DNA from: Sisyra terminalis | Lineage: Eukaryota; Arthropoda; Insecta; Neuroptera; Sisyridae | Reading direction: 5' to 3' | DNA: 64,000 bases | Assembly (NCBI GenBank): GCA_958496175.1 | Contig: OY292275.1 | Span: forward strand, 15,996,001-16,060,000 | Shown here: positions 36,720 through 47,765 of the stretch, piece by piece | How positions within the stretch are numbered: position 1 is the first letter of the stretch | Layout: every line of letters begins with the position of its first letter | The notes under the pieces: model-generated | Databases searched by the model: none | Seen by the model: the letters and a program-made list of their open reading frames with translations, nothing else | What the model was told of the DNA's origin: nothing | Translations under genes and position numbers: made by a program

Positions 36720-37775
36720 TCAATTACGATTCCCACATATTTTCCGAGTTTTAGCAGTTTTATTAGTTGGGTAATTTGCTTTAATAAAATCAGCGAAACC
36801 GAAAATACCTGGCATTGCTTTAGTGATTTCTTTCTGTAGTACTGACACATTTGGGTGAAAATCGTAACCGTCGGTTAATTCCATTGTAAACGAATACTTT
36901 ACACCTAATTCATGCTTAAAATAGTCGTCAGAACAACCCCCTACCGTTGGGGGCAAAATTTCAGCACCAGCACCAACTTTATAGACATTACGCAAGTATT
37001 TATTAACAAAATTGCCACACTTCACCAAACTCGCAACATCATCAGGACGTTTATTCGTGAACCCCCAACTATGAAGTAAATATTGGCCATAGCTGTGCAA
37101 TGCAACATACAAACGAATCGAATTTTTAGGAAACGACTGCGCAAAACTCTTAATCGCTTGAGTTTCGCTCTCCGAAAACGCCTTAGAACCAGCGAAAAGT
37201 TGATAATCGCATTCAGTTTTGGCCCATTGAATATTGAAATTTCGATTCAAATCAGTTCCCAAACAATTAGGATGAGGTCTTCGATTTTTTCTCCAAAATG
37301 GATCCTAAAAAGTAATTGTTTAAGTTTTAAGGTTTTCAAAATAATTATAATACCCTTAAATGGTATTGTCGACAATACATCAAGTTTGTGACCAGTATAT
37401 TTGGAGTTCAAATCCCAAGACGAATAAAAACTTTTTGTATTAATAACTGGTACTCGTTATGATTATTTTGGTTGTGAAATACACAGAAAATAAATGAAGA
37501 AAACCTGAATTTTTTGGTAAAATGAAGAACCTGAAGGAGTCGGTACAACAGAAGAAAATCGTGTAACAATAAATATTGTACATTTCTATCGTGCTGCATG
37601 GAGTTATATTAATGGTAACGGTACCTTCTTAACTTACATCGCATTTAAAAGTTTATAATAAATCATTCCATAGAAAAACAAGAATAATTTACCCTTACCT
37701 TGGTTCGAGAAAATGTGTAACCGTCCGGATTTGCAAGTGGAATTATAGCAAGATCTATATGAGGCAAGTACTTGT
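36720..37775 (-). pseudogene. truncated carboxypeptidase, copy B (3' part of gene C, duplicated)
   Basis: Contains the last exon (36720-37304, 194 codons plus stop), the whole last intron and only the final 77 bases of the preceding exon (37699-37775). The block 36556-37775 is a near-identical copy of 40662-41882, introns included, so it was copied from DNA and not from mRNA. It lacks the signal peptide, propeptide and HxxE zinc-ligand exon, so it cannot make an active enzyme. The last exon has no stop and only about five residue changes from gene C, so the event is recent. It is bounded on both sides by a 120-bp direct repeat. Confidence 0.9.
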
Positions 37776-37893
37776 TTTAAATATAGCGACTGAACAGGAG
37801 TAAATGTTAAAATAAGAAAAAGCTCTAAGAATTTAAGCTGATGTTAAAATTAGACCCAAACAAAAAGTTCTATTTAACATTTAACTAATATTT
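37774..37893 (+). repeat. 120-bp direct repeat, right copy
   Basis: Matches 36424-36543. At its left edge the sequence switches from carboxypeptidase C homology (ending CAAGTACTTGT) to the repeat with a GT overlap, a microhomology junction. The arrangement is a target-segment duplication around the inserted gene fragment. Confidence 0.9.
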
Positions 37894-38843
37894 GTTAAAA
37901 AATTAATTTGGTGGTTAAAATATTATTCGTTATTAGTATGATTCATTGTTACTGTTCCGATATCAAAATAATGATTCAATTGATTAAGGAAATAAGGGCA
38001 GAATTGCATTAATAATGCACATATCTACAATATGATCAACATAATAATGTGAATAGTATTTTATAATTTCAATAAAAAAGATTAAATACTATGGATGATT
38101 AAACTGTCGTCAAAAAAAATACTACTTTTAATTTATCAATCCTTAATTAAATGCGTACTTTATTTCAAAATTGCATATCTAAGAAAGTAATAGTTTTTTT
38201 TTTGATCTCTGCTAAGGTCAAAGTTTAAAAAAAATAGGGATTTCAATCGAAATGTAATCCATTAGTCCTACTATTCCTACTATTCTACGACCACAAAAAT
38301 ATTATATTTCTTATTTTATTTTTTTTAATATTCATTACCTCAAAAATGACTATAGGATAAGACATATAGGATTTTAACTTTTCAAACAATAATAAAAGAA
38401 CGGAACGCAAGAAAACCATCCAACACTGTAGTTCAGAATAAATAAATGTTTTCAAAACCAAGAACTTTTTTCTCGGGAACTACTAAACACACTTTTTATA
38501 ATAAATTGGTCCCACATTTCGAGCTTATTCTTTTAGTACATTGTAATTTAAGTACATCTAAGTACATCTAAGTAATTTAAGCACCCCTTTCTAAAAAGTT
38601 ACAGAAATATATTCGTATGCTTCATGTATCAATAAAGCATATGGAATAGACTCAACTTTATTAATGTTTTCATTTATCGAAAAATAATAATTGAAATCTG
38701 TGTTTGTTTTTTTTTGACCTCTAGACCTTAATCGATGCTCAAAAATCCTATATGCCCATAATTTATAATAATTCAATAATTAAAGTTAATGACTCATACA
38801 AGTAATGTTTTAACTGGTAGTCTAATTTCTTTGAAATACATTT

Positions 38844-39090
38844 TACAAAAGTTAACTTTAAGATAAATTTGAACAAAAGTTTCAACAAAAATATATGTGA
38901 CTTTTTACCCAGATATGTACTTTGATTACTAAGCAACCTTCATCAGTAGTTGTCAGTAGTATTGAATCGCACTACTACTCGATACTACTTAATTACCACT
39001 AATGAAGATTTACTTGGTAATCGAAATATATATTTTTTGTTAGAACTTTTCAACTGTTCAAATTTATGTTTATTGTTAACTTTTATAAAC
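38844..39090. repeat. fold-back repeat B
   Basis: The left arm (from AAAAGTTAACTTTAAGATAA through AAATTTGAACAAAAG and a GATTACTAAGCAACCTTCAT word) and the right arm (ATGAAGATTTACTTGGTAATC through AAATTTATG and TTAACTTTTA) are imperfect reverse complements of about 100 bp each. The centre carries a second inverted pair of GTAGTATTGAATCGCAC type. Same family as 30974-31190. Confidence 0.55.
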
Positions 39091-39811
39091 TATACTTCAT
39101 AAATTAAACTTCGATGTAGTTTAATTTTTTTTTTGTATAAGCTATTCAAAGTTAGCAAAAATATTTAATTGATAATGTCTATTAGTTAATTAGCCAAACT
39201 TAAACGTTTCATTTTAATCAAATCCAAATATGGCCTATTCGATTTCATTAATAGCGACGAATAATAAACGATAAATTTTTGCGTATCGTTTGAAGATTTA
39301 CATAGAGCATGACTAATGTCCAATTGAATAGGACATAAAACCATATCAAAATTTTAAAATAACAATGTGTAATTTGATTTTTTTTTCATTGAACTATTAA
39401 AGCCTTCTTTCTTGTCTTCTGTTCATTGAGAGAATGAAAATCATTGCAATTTTTAACTTTCATTTTCATAATATATTAAGTGGGCCGCTAATTTTGTTTG
39501 CTTTCAAATTTTAGGTGTTGTTCTATTATTTTATATCATCTATGGATAAAATGTTGTTCTGAAATTTTAAAATAATTATAATAATTGTAATAGTTGCTTA
39601 AAAGATGAAGTTTGGGTAGGAAGGCTAGGAAGATGAAGTTACAGGTGAAGCTCGGAAACATGAAGCCGGAAGATTTTAAAGGAACCAGAGTTCGAGTTAA
39701 GATTTTTATTACAATTTCTTAGCGAAGCCAGATTCAACGTTTATACTAGCTTTCTAGTCGATCCTATCCCTTATAATTCTATGCTGAATTAAATACTATC
39801 AATACGGTCTA

Positions 39812-39900
39812 ATGGTGGCCAAGTGGTCAAGATGACCGCTGCATAACTAGCAATATAGCTAGCGATATAGAACCGCTAAAAACCTTGGCAATTATAAATC
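39812..39900 (+). repeat. possible tRNA-head SINE fragment
   Basis: TGGTGGCCAAGTGGTCAAGATGACC at about 39813-39837 resembles the A-box half of the tRNA-like SINE head at 54872-54895. The B-box half is not recognisable. A chance match is possible. Confidence 0.35.
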
Positions 39901-40108
39901 GACGGTTAATAACAACAAAAAACAACACTTTAATTACTTTTTTGAATTTCAAACCTTTAGTATTTGGTTTCAATGTCACATTTTTTTCATTTTCAGTTAA
40001 TAACTCATTAATTTCAAAAATGTTTATTTTACTTTGAATAGTCATGAGCTTAAAAGGCATTCTTGGGATAAAAGTTTAGCTTTTTTTTAAGAATTAAAAA
40101 TTGAAATG

Positions 40109-40377
40109 ATTAATAGGTAATTGTTTAAATAAGAGAAAAATTCAGGTTGTTTAAGATCTTTAATATTTTATTATTTCAAAAAGCAATGTTTCGTTACGTA
40201 ATCGTAACTTCCTCAGGCTTCTTGATTTACAAGAAGCCTGAGGAAGTTACGATTACGTAACGAAACATTGCTTTTTGAAATAATAAAATATTAAAGATCT
40301 TAAACAACCTGAATTTTTCTCTTATTTAAACAATTTTAAAGCTGAGATCTGATTTTTATCATCTATTAATAGGTAAT
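40109..40377. repeat. perfect 106-bp palindrome flanked by 13-bp direct repeats
   Basis: The arms 40119-40224 and 40230-40335 are exact reverse complements with a 5-base loop (ATTTA). The 13-bp word ATTAATAGGTAAT lies at 40109-40121 and again at 40365-40377, bracketing the palindrome and about 29 extra bases on its right side. The direct repeat looks like a target-site duplication. The arm contains CCTGAGGAAGTTACG then GTAACGAAACATTG, a motif order reminiscent of fold-back repeats A and B. No protein is encoded. The lack of any mismatch between arms implies a very recent origin or ongoing correction. Confidence 0.85.
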
Positions 40378-40825
40378 ATATTTCTTGAAAATTACGAAAC
40401 TAATCATAACATTGTTAACGTTTTATTATGTTATAGAGTTATAGAGTATATTTGGTTATTGAGTTGATTCTTAAGAACTTAGCTTTTCATGGACATATCA
40501 TAACATTTTTCCAGTAATCATGTAAGAATGTTGTTTTAAAAAAAACTTTTATACGTTAAATATTTTAGGTGGAATCATTTTGTAAGATTAAGTTTTGACA
40601 GACAAAATAGAAAAAATCACCTAGCTAGTAATATTTACCGGTTATATTACCTACCGATTTAATATGATTAAATTTAAAAATAAGTCAATAAAACAGGGAA
40701 ATCATATCAACGTACAACAAAGCATTTCAAATAAATGTATATTTCATAATAGAATTCATTGTTTATTTAGTATCAAAAATAATAATGTTTCACCGAACCA
40801 TTCAAAATAACAACTTTACGAATAA

Positions 40826-42857
40826 TCAATTACGATTCCCACATTTTTTGCGAGTTTTAGCAATTTTATTAGTTGGGTAATTTGCTTTAATAAAATCAGC
40901 GAAACCGAAAATACCTGGCATTGCTTTAGTGATTTCTTTCTGAAGTACTGACACATTTGGGTGAAAATCGTAACCGTCGGTTAATTCCATTGTAAACGAA
41001 TACTTTACACCTAATTCATGCTTAAAATAGTCGTCAGAACAACCCCCTACCGTTGGGGGCAAAATTTCAGCAGCAGCACCAACTTTATAGACATTACGCA
41101 AGTATTTATTAACAAAATTGCCACACTTCAACAAACTCGCAACATCATCAGGACGTTTATTCGTGAACCCCCAACTATGAAGTAAATATTGGCCAAAACT
41201 GTGCAATGCGACATACAAACGAATCGAATTTTTAGGAAACGACTGCGCAAAACTCTTAATCGCTTGAGTTTCGCTCTCCGAAAACGCCTTAGAACCAGCG
41301 AAAAGTTGATAATCGCATTCAGTTTTGGCCCATTGAATATTGAAATTTCGATTCAAATCAGTTCCCAAACAATTAGGATGAGGTCTTCGATTTTTTCTCC
41401 AAAATGGATCCTAAAAAGTAATTGTTTAAGTTTTAAGGTTTTCAAAATAATTATAATACCCATAAATGGTATTGTCGACAATACATCAACTTTGTGACCA
41501 GTATATTTGGAGTTCAAATCCCAAGACGAATAAAAACTTTTTGTATTAATAACTGGTACTCGTTATGATTATTTTGGTTGTGAAATACACAGAAAATAAA
41601 TGAAGAAAACCTGAATTTTTTGGTAAAATGAAGAACCTGAAGGAGTCGGTACAACAGAAGAAAATCGTGTAACAATAAATATTGTACATTTCTATCGTGC
41701 TGCAGGGAGTTATATTAATGGTAACGGTACCTTCTTAACTTACATCGCATTTAAAAGTTTATAATAAATCATTCCATAGAAAAACAGAGAATAATTTACC
41801 CTTACCTTGGTTCGAGAAAATGTGTAGCCGTCCGGATTAGCAAGTGGAATTATGGCAAGATCTATATGAGGCAAGTACTTGTCTCGAACTGATTTATTTT
41901 CGATAAATTGATTTAAAAGGTGTAAGGCAAAAGTGGATGCAAACCATTCACGGGCATGAATTCCTGCATCAAAAAAGAGAACTGGCCTTGTCTTCTTTAT
42001 CGATTTTTGGGAAATAACAACTCCAAAAATTGTACGATTTTCGTAAGTTTTTCCAATATTTTTTACATCAACAAAATCTTTAAAATTTTTTTTTAAGTAA
42101 TCCATGTAAGACGAAATCTAGAAGAATAGAAAGAAATCGAAACAATTTTAACTAAGTATTGATATGTTTACCTCTTCATATGTGAAATAATGACCGAAAT
42201 TAAACTTGCCTCCATTTGAAATGTTTTTTCTCAACTGTCTTTCTTTATTAGTCTTCTGTTTATCGAAAAGTCTTTAAAGCAATAAGGAGAAAAAAAAATA
42301 TATTGAATACAAATTTTCAATTTTTTGTTCTTACTCCATAACATTGTTTGATAATTTTTCAGGATTTAATTTAAATGAACGGAAAACTTTTTGAAATTTA
42401 TCTTCGGCTTCAGGAGAAACAAAATAACTAGTTTTTTTTCCAATAGCTAAACCGCTCATCCGATCGACTCCATTTAAGTTTAAGTCTTCCTGTAGTATTT
42501 GTTCATATTTGTCTTTTATGGGTATAATGTAATGCCTGTAACTAGTTATTTTATTTTAAATATTTTCCTGGTTTAAGGTCTAGTGTACATTAATGACAAA
42601 CGCGAATTTGAAGCGTTTACGTGTGTACACCTGAATACCAAATATTTTAGCCATAAAGCACGTTACTAAAAGCTCACGTATTAGTCCCTAATCTGTACTA
42701 AATCTTATTTTACTTATTAAAAATCAAAATTGTAACCTTACTTTGTGTATTTAGGAACAAAATTTTCATCCCGCACTCTAGCAAATATCACTTTTTTTAA
42801 AACAAAAAACCATATTAAGATAATATAACTTTGAAGTTTTATATTCCATAAATCCAT
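40826..42857 (-). CDS. M14A zinc carboxypeptidase, copy C (437 aa, lacks the usual active-site Tyr)
   Basis: Five exons (minus): 42742-42857, 42335-42535, 42172-42271, 41806-42117, 40826-41410; the phases join to a 437-codon frame. A hydrophobic signal sequence near the N terminus (YIILIWFFVLKKVIFA) precedes a propeptide of about 110 residues. Zinc ligands are His193 and Glu196 (AGIHAREW) and His313 (YVALHSF). DLNRNF and the catalytic Glu of FTMELTDG (about 385) are present. The loop that normally reads Y-x-x-x-GGS-D is ILPPTVGGCSDDYF: Pro stands at the Tyr248 position and one extra residue is present, while the Asp of a B-type S1' pocket is kept. Still a plausible secreted peptidase with altered transition-state contacts. 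An AATAAA signal lies 59 bp past the stop. It is the source of truncated copy B. Confidence 0.85.
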
Positions 42858-44245
42858 TTTTGACAAAAATAACTAAGTTTAAATTAAATTCTCTGCAAGC
42901 TAAAATTTTCATTGTTTTTAAAAACTATTTAAACTTTACTACCATTAAATTGAAATAAAATAAAATTGGAAATTAAATAGGAATAAAATTGATTAGTCGA
43001 TTTGTAATTAAGTCATATATGAAACGAGTTTGGACTCAAATAATGCTATTTTCATCGACCAATTCTTAAATTTTCAACTTTAATTTCAATAATAATTTGT
43101 TCCAAAAGCCTTACAATGTGTAATAATATCATTTTTATAAAGTATGTAACTTTCTTACTTACAAGTGTATTGATTTTTTTCAAAAAAATGGTATGAAATT
43201 TCCCAGTAATTAACTAATAGTAGGGCAATGCATACAAAAAAATATTAATTTTTAACTATAGCGATATACAGGAGTACGTTTTAATTAATCGTACAATAAA
43301 GCCATATATTATCGGACGTTTGTTTAGTCATCACTTTGACTTAATTATTGGGCTTAGTACTTTAACCCTATGGAAACTTTGGATTGTTGAAAAGTCTCTG
43401 ATAAATTCAAAGCTCATTGGCACCCAAAGTTCTCTTAGTTTACCGATATATTCCAGATGGTCAATTATGTACGTTGTTTAATTGTAAATAGGTATTTTTG
43501 TGGTTTAATGGTTTTTTATTCAAAAGAAATAAAAATTAAAAAGAGCAGATACTGGTAAGTATATATTATAATAGTTAAATGATTAATCCAAATTGTGTTA
43601 ATAGTTTAATGTATATTAAGCTAATGTCTCCCAACCATGATGATACAAATTTCCAAACAGTGCAACAAATCTTCCACTACTTTAGTAAGGATATTGTGAG
43701 ACATATAATTTTGGTGGATATATCGAAGCAGATATCTCCAGCAGATTTGCTTTTTTTTGCCTTGGCTTTTTACAATATATTATGCCTTAATAACTACGTA
43801 TTGACTACGGTGCTTGTTGTATGAAATATCAACAAATAACAACATAATAAATGGTTGAGGATTGAGCTCTTGGACTAGCTATAAACTATTATTTTATACT
43901 ATATCTTGCTTCTGACTAAGGGGAATTGAAATACAGGTTAAATATTGTACCTACTCTGAATCACAAAAAATAATATAGATAAAATGGCCGAAAAATCAAA
44001 AAATCATGAATATTTGTAATTTTTCATTTCAGTATAAAACCAAAAGAGTCACCAACAAAATTTTACATATTATAATTATGTAATTTGTTACAAGTTTTTA
44101 TAAAAACAAATCCTGTCACGTTAACAAATTCTGTAACGTTGTTTATAGACAATTTTCCAGTTCAGGAAAAGGAAAATATCCGGGAAAAGTATTAAAAAAT
44201 CAATTCAAATATGACTTATTTGTTATGTGACCCTAATAAATTTCA
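42858..44245. other. upstream region of carboxypeptidase C, no further gene
   Basis: It presumably includes the promoter of gene C, but I see no convincing TATA box; a TTTAAATAG word about 80 bp before the ATG is the nearest. The 81-codon plus-strand frame at 43579-43824 resembles no family I know. Confidence 0.45.
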
Positions 44246-45180
44246 AAATTACGATTAAAATCGGTCCCACAAGATTTACGAGGTAATCGATTTTTATCCA
44301 CACCGATTCTTAGACCGAAAATTTAAAAAATGAGAATTATATATTTTTTTTTATTCAACAAAGTTTGTGTTCTTATAACTAAGACTGGGGAGCTGACCTG
44401 AATTAGTTTGGGCTCTGGCTTCGACTCCTTTATATATTTCTATAAAAAAAGAGTTTATTTTTTGATCACAAATTACTGCCCTCTAGCAACAATCAGAATG
44501 GAATTTTGTAATTTTAAGTACTATAATTGTTTAAAGTTCCAAAAATATTACTTTCATCATTGGTTGTGCTGTATTTAACATAAAATTGTTAAAAATCGCA
44601 GGCAGTTAAATGTAAATTTTAGCGATTTTGCTTTCTCAAAAATCTTCCCTATCCACAGCTTTTTTACTGAAGAAAAACCAAGAAAATTATTTCGTACTCT
44701 ATACCTTAGTTAGTGTACCACAATTGTAACCGTCTTTATTAGCAAGATTAATTTATTCATATAAGACAATCAAGTATCGGAATCGTTGCATTTTCAACAA
44801 ATTAAATAAATTGATTCATCATGTAAAGAGAAAAAGTAAATTCCAGCATCAAAAAACAGTGCCGGTTTTTTTAGCTGAAATTTTTCAAGCAATTACAACA
44901 CCGAATATTGTACAACTTTTGTAAGTGATTTCACTACTGCTTACATCTACTCATTTTTTGTAATTTCTATTATTTTTATATCTATATAAATAAAACAGTT
45001 TTTATCAAACTATTATTTTATACTATTACTATTATTTTACTATTATTATTTTATTACTTATTATTTTCTTATTATTTTTTACTATTATTTTATCAAACAA
45101 ATAACTTGACTTCCTTATGCGTGAAATAATGCCAATAATAAAAAATTTCCTTCGTTAGAAATTTTCTTATCTATTTCGGA
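44246..45180 (-). pseudogene. old decayed carboxypeptidase copy between genes C and D
   Basis: Three blocks match gene D exons in order on the minus strand. About 44246-44310 matches the start of the last exon (around the DLNRNF codons). About 44704-44990 matches the zinc-ligand exon, including the words for NPDGYT, the LNQFIEN helix and the PVLFFD strand. About 45105-45180 matches exon 3 (around GKFNFGHYF). The segment that should encode HAREW is deleted, most of the last exon is missing and stops are present. Divergence is far higher than in copy B, so it is an older loss. No product is expected. Confidence 0.75.
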
Positions 45181-47765
45181 AGAGATCAATTATTACGTTT
45201 TTCCAATTACTAGAAAATGTATTCCAAGTAGCTTTAAATATATTTGGCTGGAGTAATAACCTCTAACCTATTGCCTATCTATATTTTATAAATACTCGAT
45301 GTTTATAATGTTATAACCAAAAATGTGTTTACGAAATTCCAAAATGTATATTGTAGAATAGAAATTTTAGATGCAAAATTTTTATTTTTCTTAGATTAAT
45401 ATCTCTATTACAAATTCTTACAAAATAAATCAAATACTCAAATTATGTCATTTGAATATTTTACTTGCATATCGAAACAACTATCGCGTTTCCAATATCC
45501 GATAATAATTATAAACAACCGTTCATTTTAAAAGTTATGGATATTCATGAAACGTTATCAATTAAACAATTAGCTACGCTACTTTTAAATTGAAACAAAA
45601 ATAATTTAATATGAAAATAAATTATATTAGAAATGGTTAAATTTATTGAAGTTTTACCAGTACAAAGCATGAAACTATAGCGATACTATTCAAATTTTTA
45701 ATACAAAAAATGTAAATAAAATTTTCAGCTCCTTCATTATCATACTTGTGAGCTATTTAATCAGAGAACCAAATTACTAAAAAAAAAAAAAAAAAAAAAC
45801 AATTTTTCCGTAATTACCAATAAGCTTGATATAATTGTTCAGTAAAGTAAGCGATGTTACATGTTTTGAGTAATATGCTAATATCTTATGGCAGCACACA
45901 CATTTCAATACAAGAGGCTAATGTTCATTTTTTTGATTGTTGAAATTTTGAAAATTTAACTTAGTCACTCCCAAAGTCGTATACACAAATAAAAAACCTT
46001 TGTACATTGACGTCCTCCGAAACCTATCTATATATGAACTATAATTAAAGGATTTGATTTTTAAAATACTTTAAAATAGACAGTGAAAAATATAAACTAA
46101 TTTTGGAAAAAAATATTTTATTATATTGTTTAGCAATTGATTGATTGAAATCAAAATAACTGTGTACAATTGCATGGCTTATATCCCTTTATATTTCCAA
46201 ATATATCTTATTATTAGTATGAAACCGGTCTAATTCCATACGGGTCAGGAATGCAAACGATTCAAATCTCAGTTGGTGATATGTAGCAAGATAATAATAT
46301 CTTAAGTAACTAAATGTTTACGTGTTAGGTAATAGAAGGTAAACTATTGCCGATTCAAATATGTCACTTTATAGGCTCTAAAGTCTAGAAAACCGTATCT
46401 GTACAATTGTACTCACTGCATTCCTAATAACTGGTTTCGGTTTAAGAATAAAATATTTCAACTAGAATTTACTTTCGTCTACTTGGCCTTATCTCTCGTA
46501 CAAATTTTGGTACTCAAGGTTTTATTACCTTCTTTTAACACTTGAAAGAAGTGTTAATTACAATTTCACACTTTGTTGGAATGTGACCGGTCTTACACAT
46601 TTTGGTACTCAAGGTTTTATTACCTTATGTGGTACCTTATTTGAAACCATAGCGACAATAATTTAATTCAAATTTGAAACAATGAAGTTATTTAACTCAC
46701 ACGTATGTGTTTACAAAATTTGTCTACCTTTATCGAAATATATGCATATATATTACTTATGTTTACCTATTATTATTATGAGAATTTAAATGCATTTAAA
46801 AGAAAAATATTTTTCTGAAATCATTCAGTGTAATATTTAAAATGTGTAATAAAAGTCTATTGATACATTATATTACATTATATTTTTCTATATTTGAAAT
46901 AAAAATCGGTTTCAATACATAGATATAAATGAGTTAATAAAACATACAATCACTATTGTATAAATACAATTTTTAAGGACATCGTTATTTAGGATTGTTT
47001 ATACATGATCTATACATGATCTATACATGATCTATACATGATATTTTATGGCAACAATCTACTTCTATATGGTAATGGTTTTTAATAAGTATTTTTCGAA
47101 CATGTGACCCAATCTGTTAATTCGTTGAAACGGTTAATTCATATAATATGTAATATGCATTTTGTATAAGTGACCAAATGTGTAAACATATAGTATCTAT
47201 GCATAAATAGCTAATTTAATCTTTTATTTGAAACCCAGTTACATTCCGTGAAATATTCACAGCCAAACTCTGACCCAACTGACAAATGACAGTTGAAACT
47301 AATGGCATTATAGTTCAAATTTGAGCCAATAATTATTATATTTGTATTCCACTAATATGGATACATTTAAAACTTTATATTCTTTGTCGTTGTCTTTGTC
47401 GCAACACATAAGTTTCCTGATATGTATTTTGATATTAAAAGTAATTTGTGTGAAAAATTATATCATATTTTAGTAATCATAAATCTTATAACTGGTGTGC
47501 TAGTTCAGGTACTACCGGAAGAGGCTACGGCAGTGGATTAAAAACCTATTTTTAACTATACCAAAGAAGTATTTTAACTATATTTACAATACTTAGCTGA
47601 CGATTCATCTTCTTCTCCAGAGCAAGCTAAACACACTCAAAACTATAGCCTGGAAATGGAAAATGAAACAATTTTTATATCACGTTAAATTTTACTTTTA
47701 CGATTTATATAATAGTTTAACATTCAATTTAATATCATCTCTTATTCAATCAATTAAAATTGTAA
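45181..47765. other. gene-free stretch between the decayed copy and carboxypeptidase D
   Basis: AT-rich with an A20 run near 45781-45800, a direct repeat of about 26 bp (TTTGGTACTCAAGGTTTTAT...) at about 46507 and 46599, and an 11-bp tandem repeat at 47000-47042. No protein or RNA gene is recognised. Confidence 0.55.
47000..47042. repeat. tandem repeat of TATACATGATC, 3.9 units
   Basis: Three exact 11-bp units followed by a 10-base partial unit, directly adjacent with no interruption. Confidence 0.9.

Larger units (their letters stand above)
37894..40108. other. intergenic stretch without a supported gene
   Basis: Contains fold-back repeat B (38844-39090), a repeated AGTACATCTA word near 38551-38573 and a tRNA-like A-box word near 39815. 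The frames at 38591-38776 and 39827-40060 (minus) have no recognised similarity. Confidence 0.5.

Noticed and set aside
43579..43824. 81-codon plus-strand frame upstream of carboxypeptidase C
   Set aside because: No similarity to a known family and no splice or promoter context; about the length expected by chance for a window of this size.
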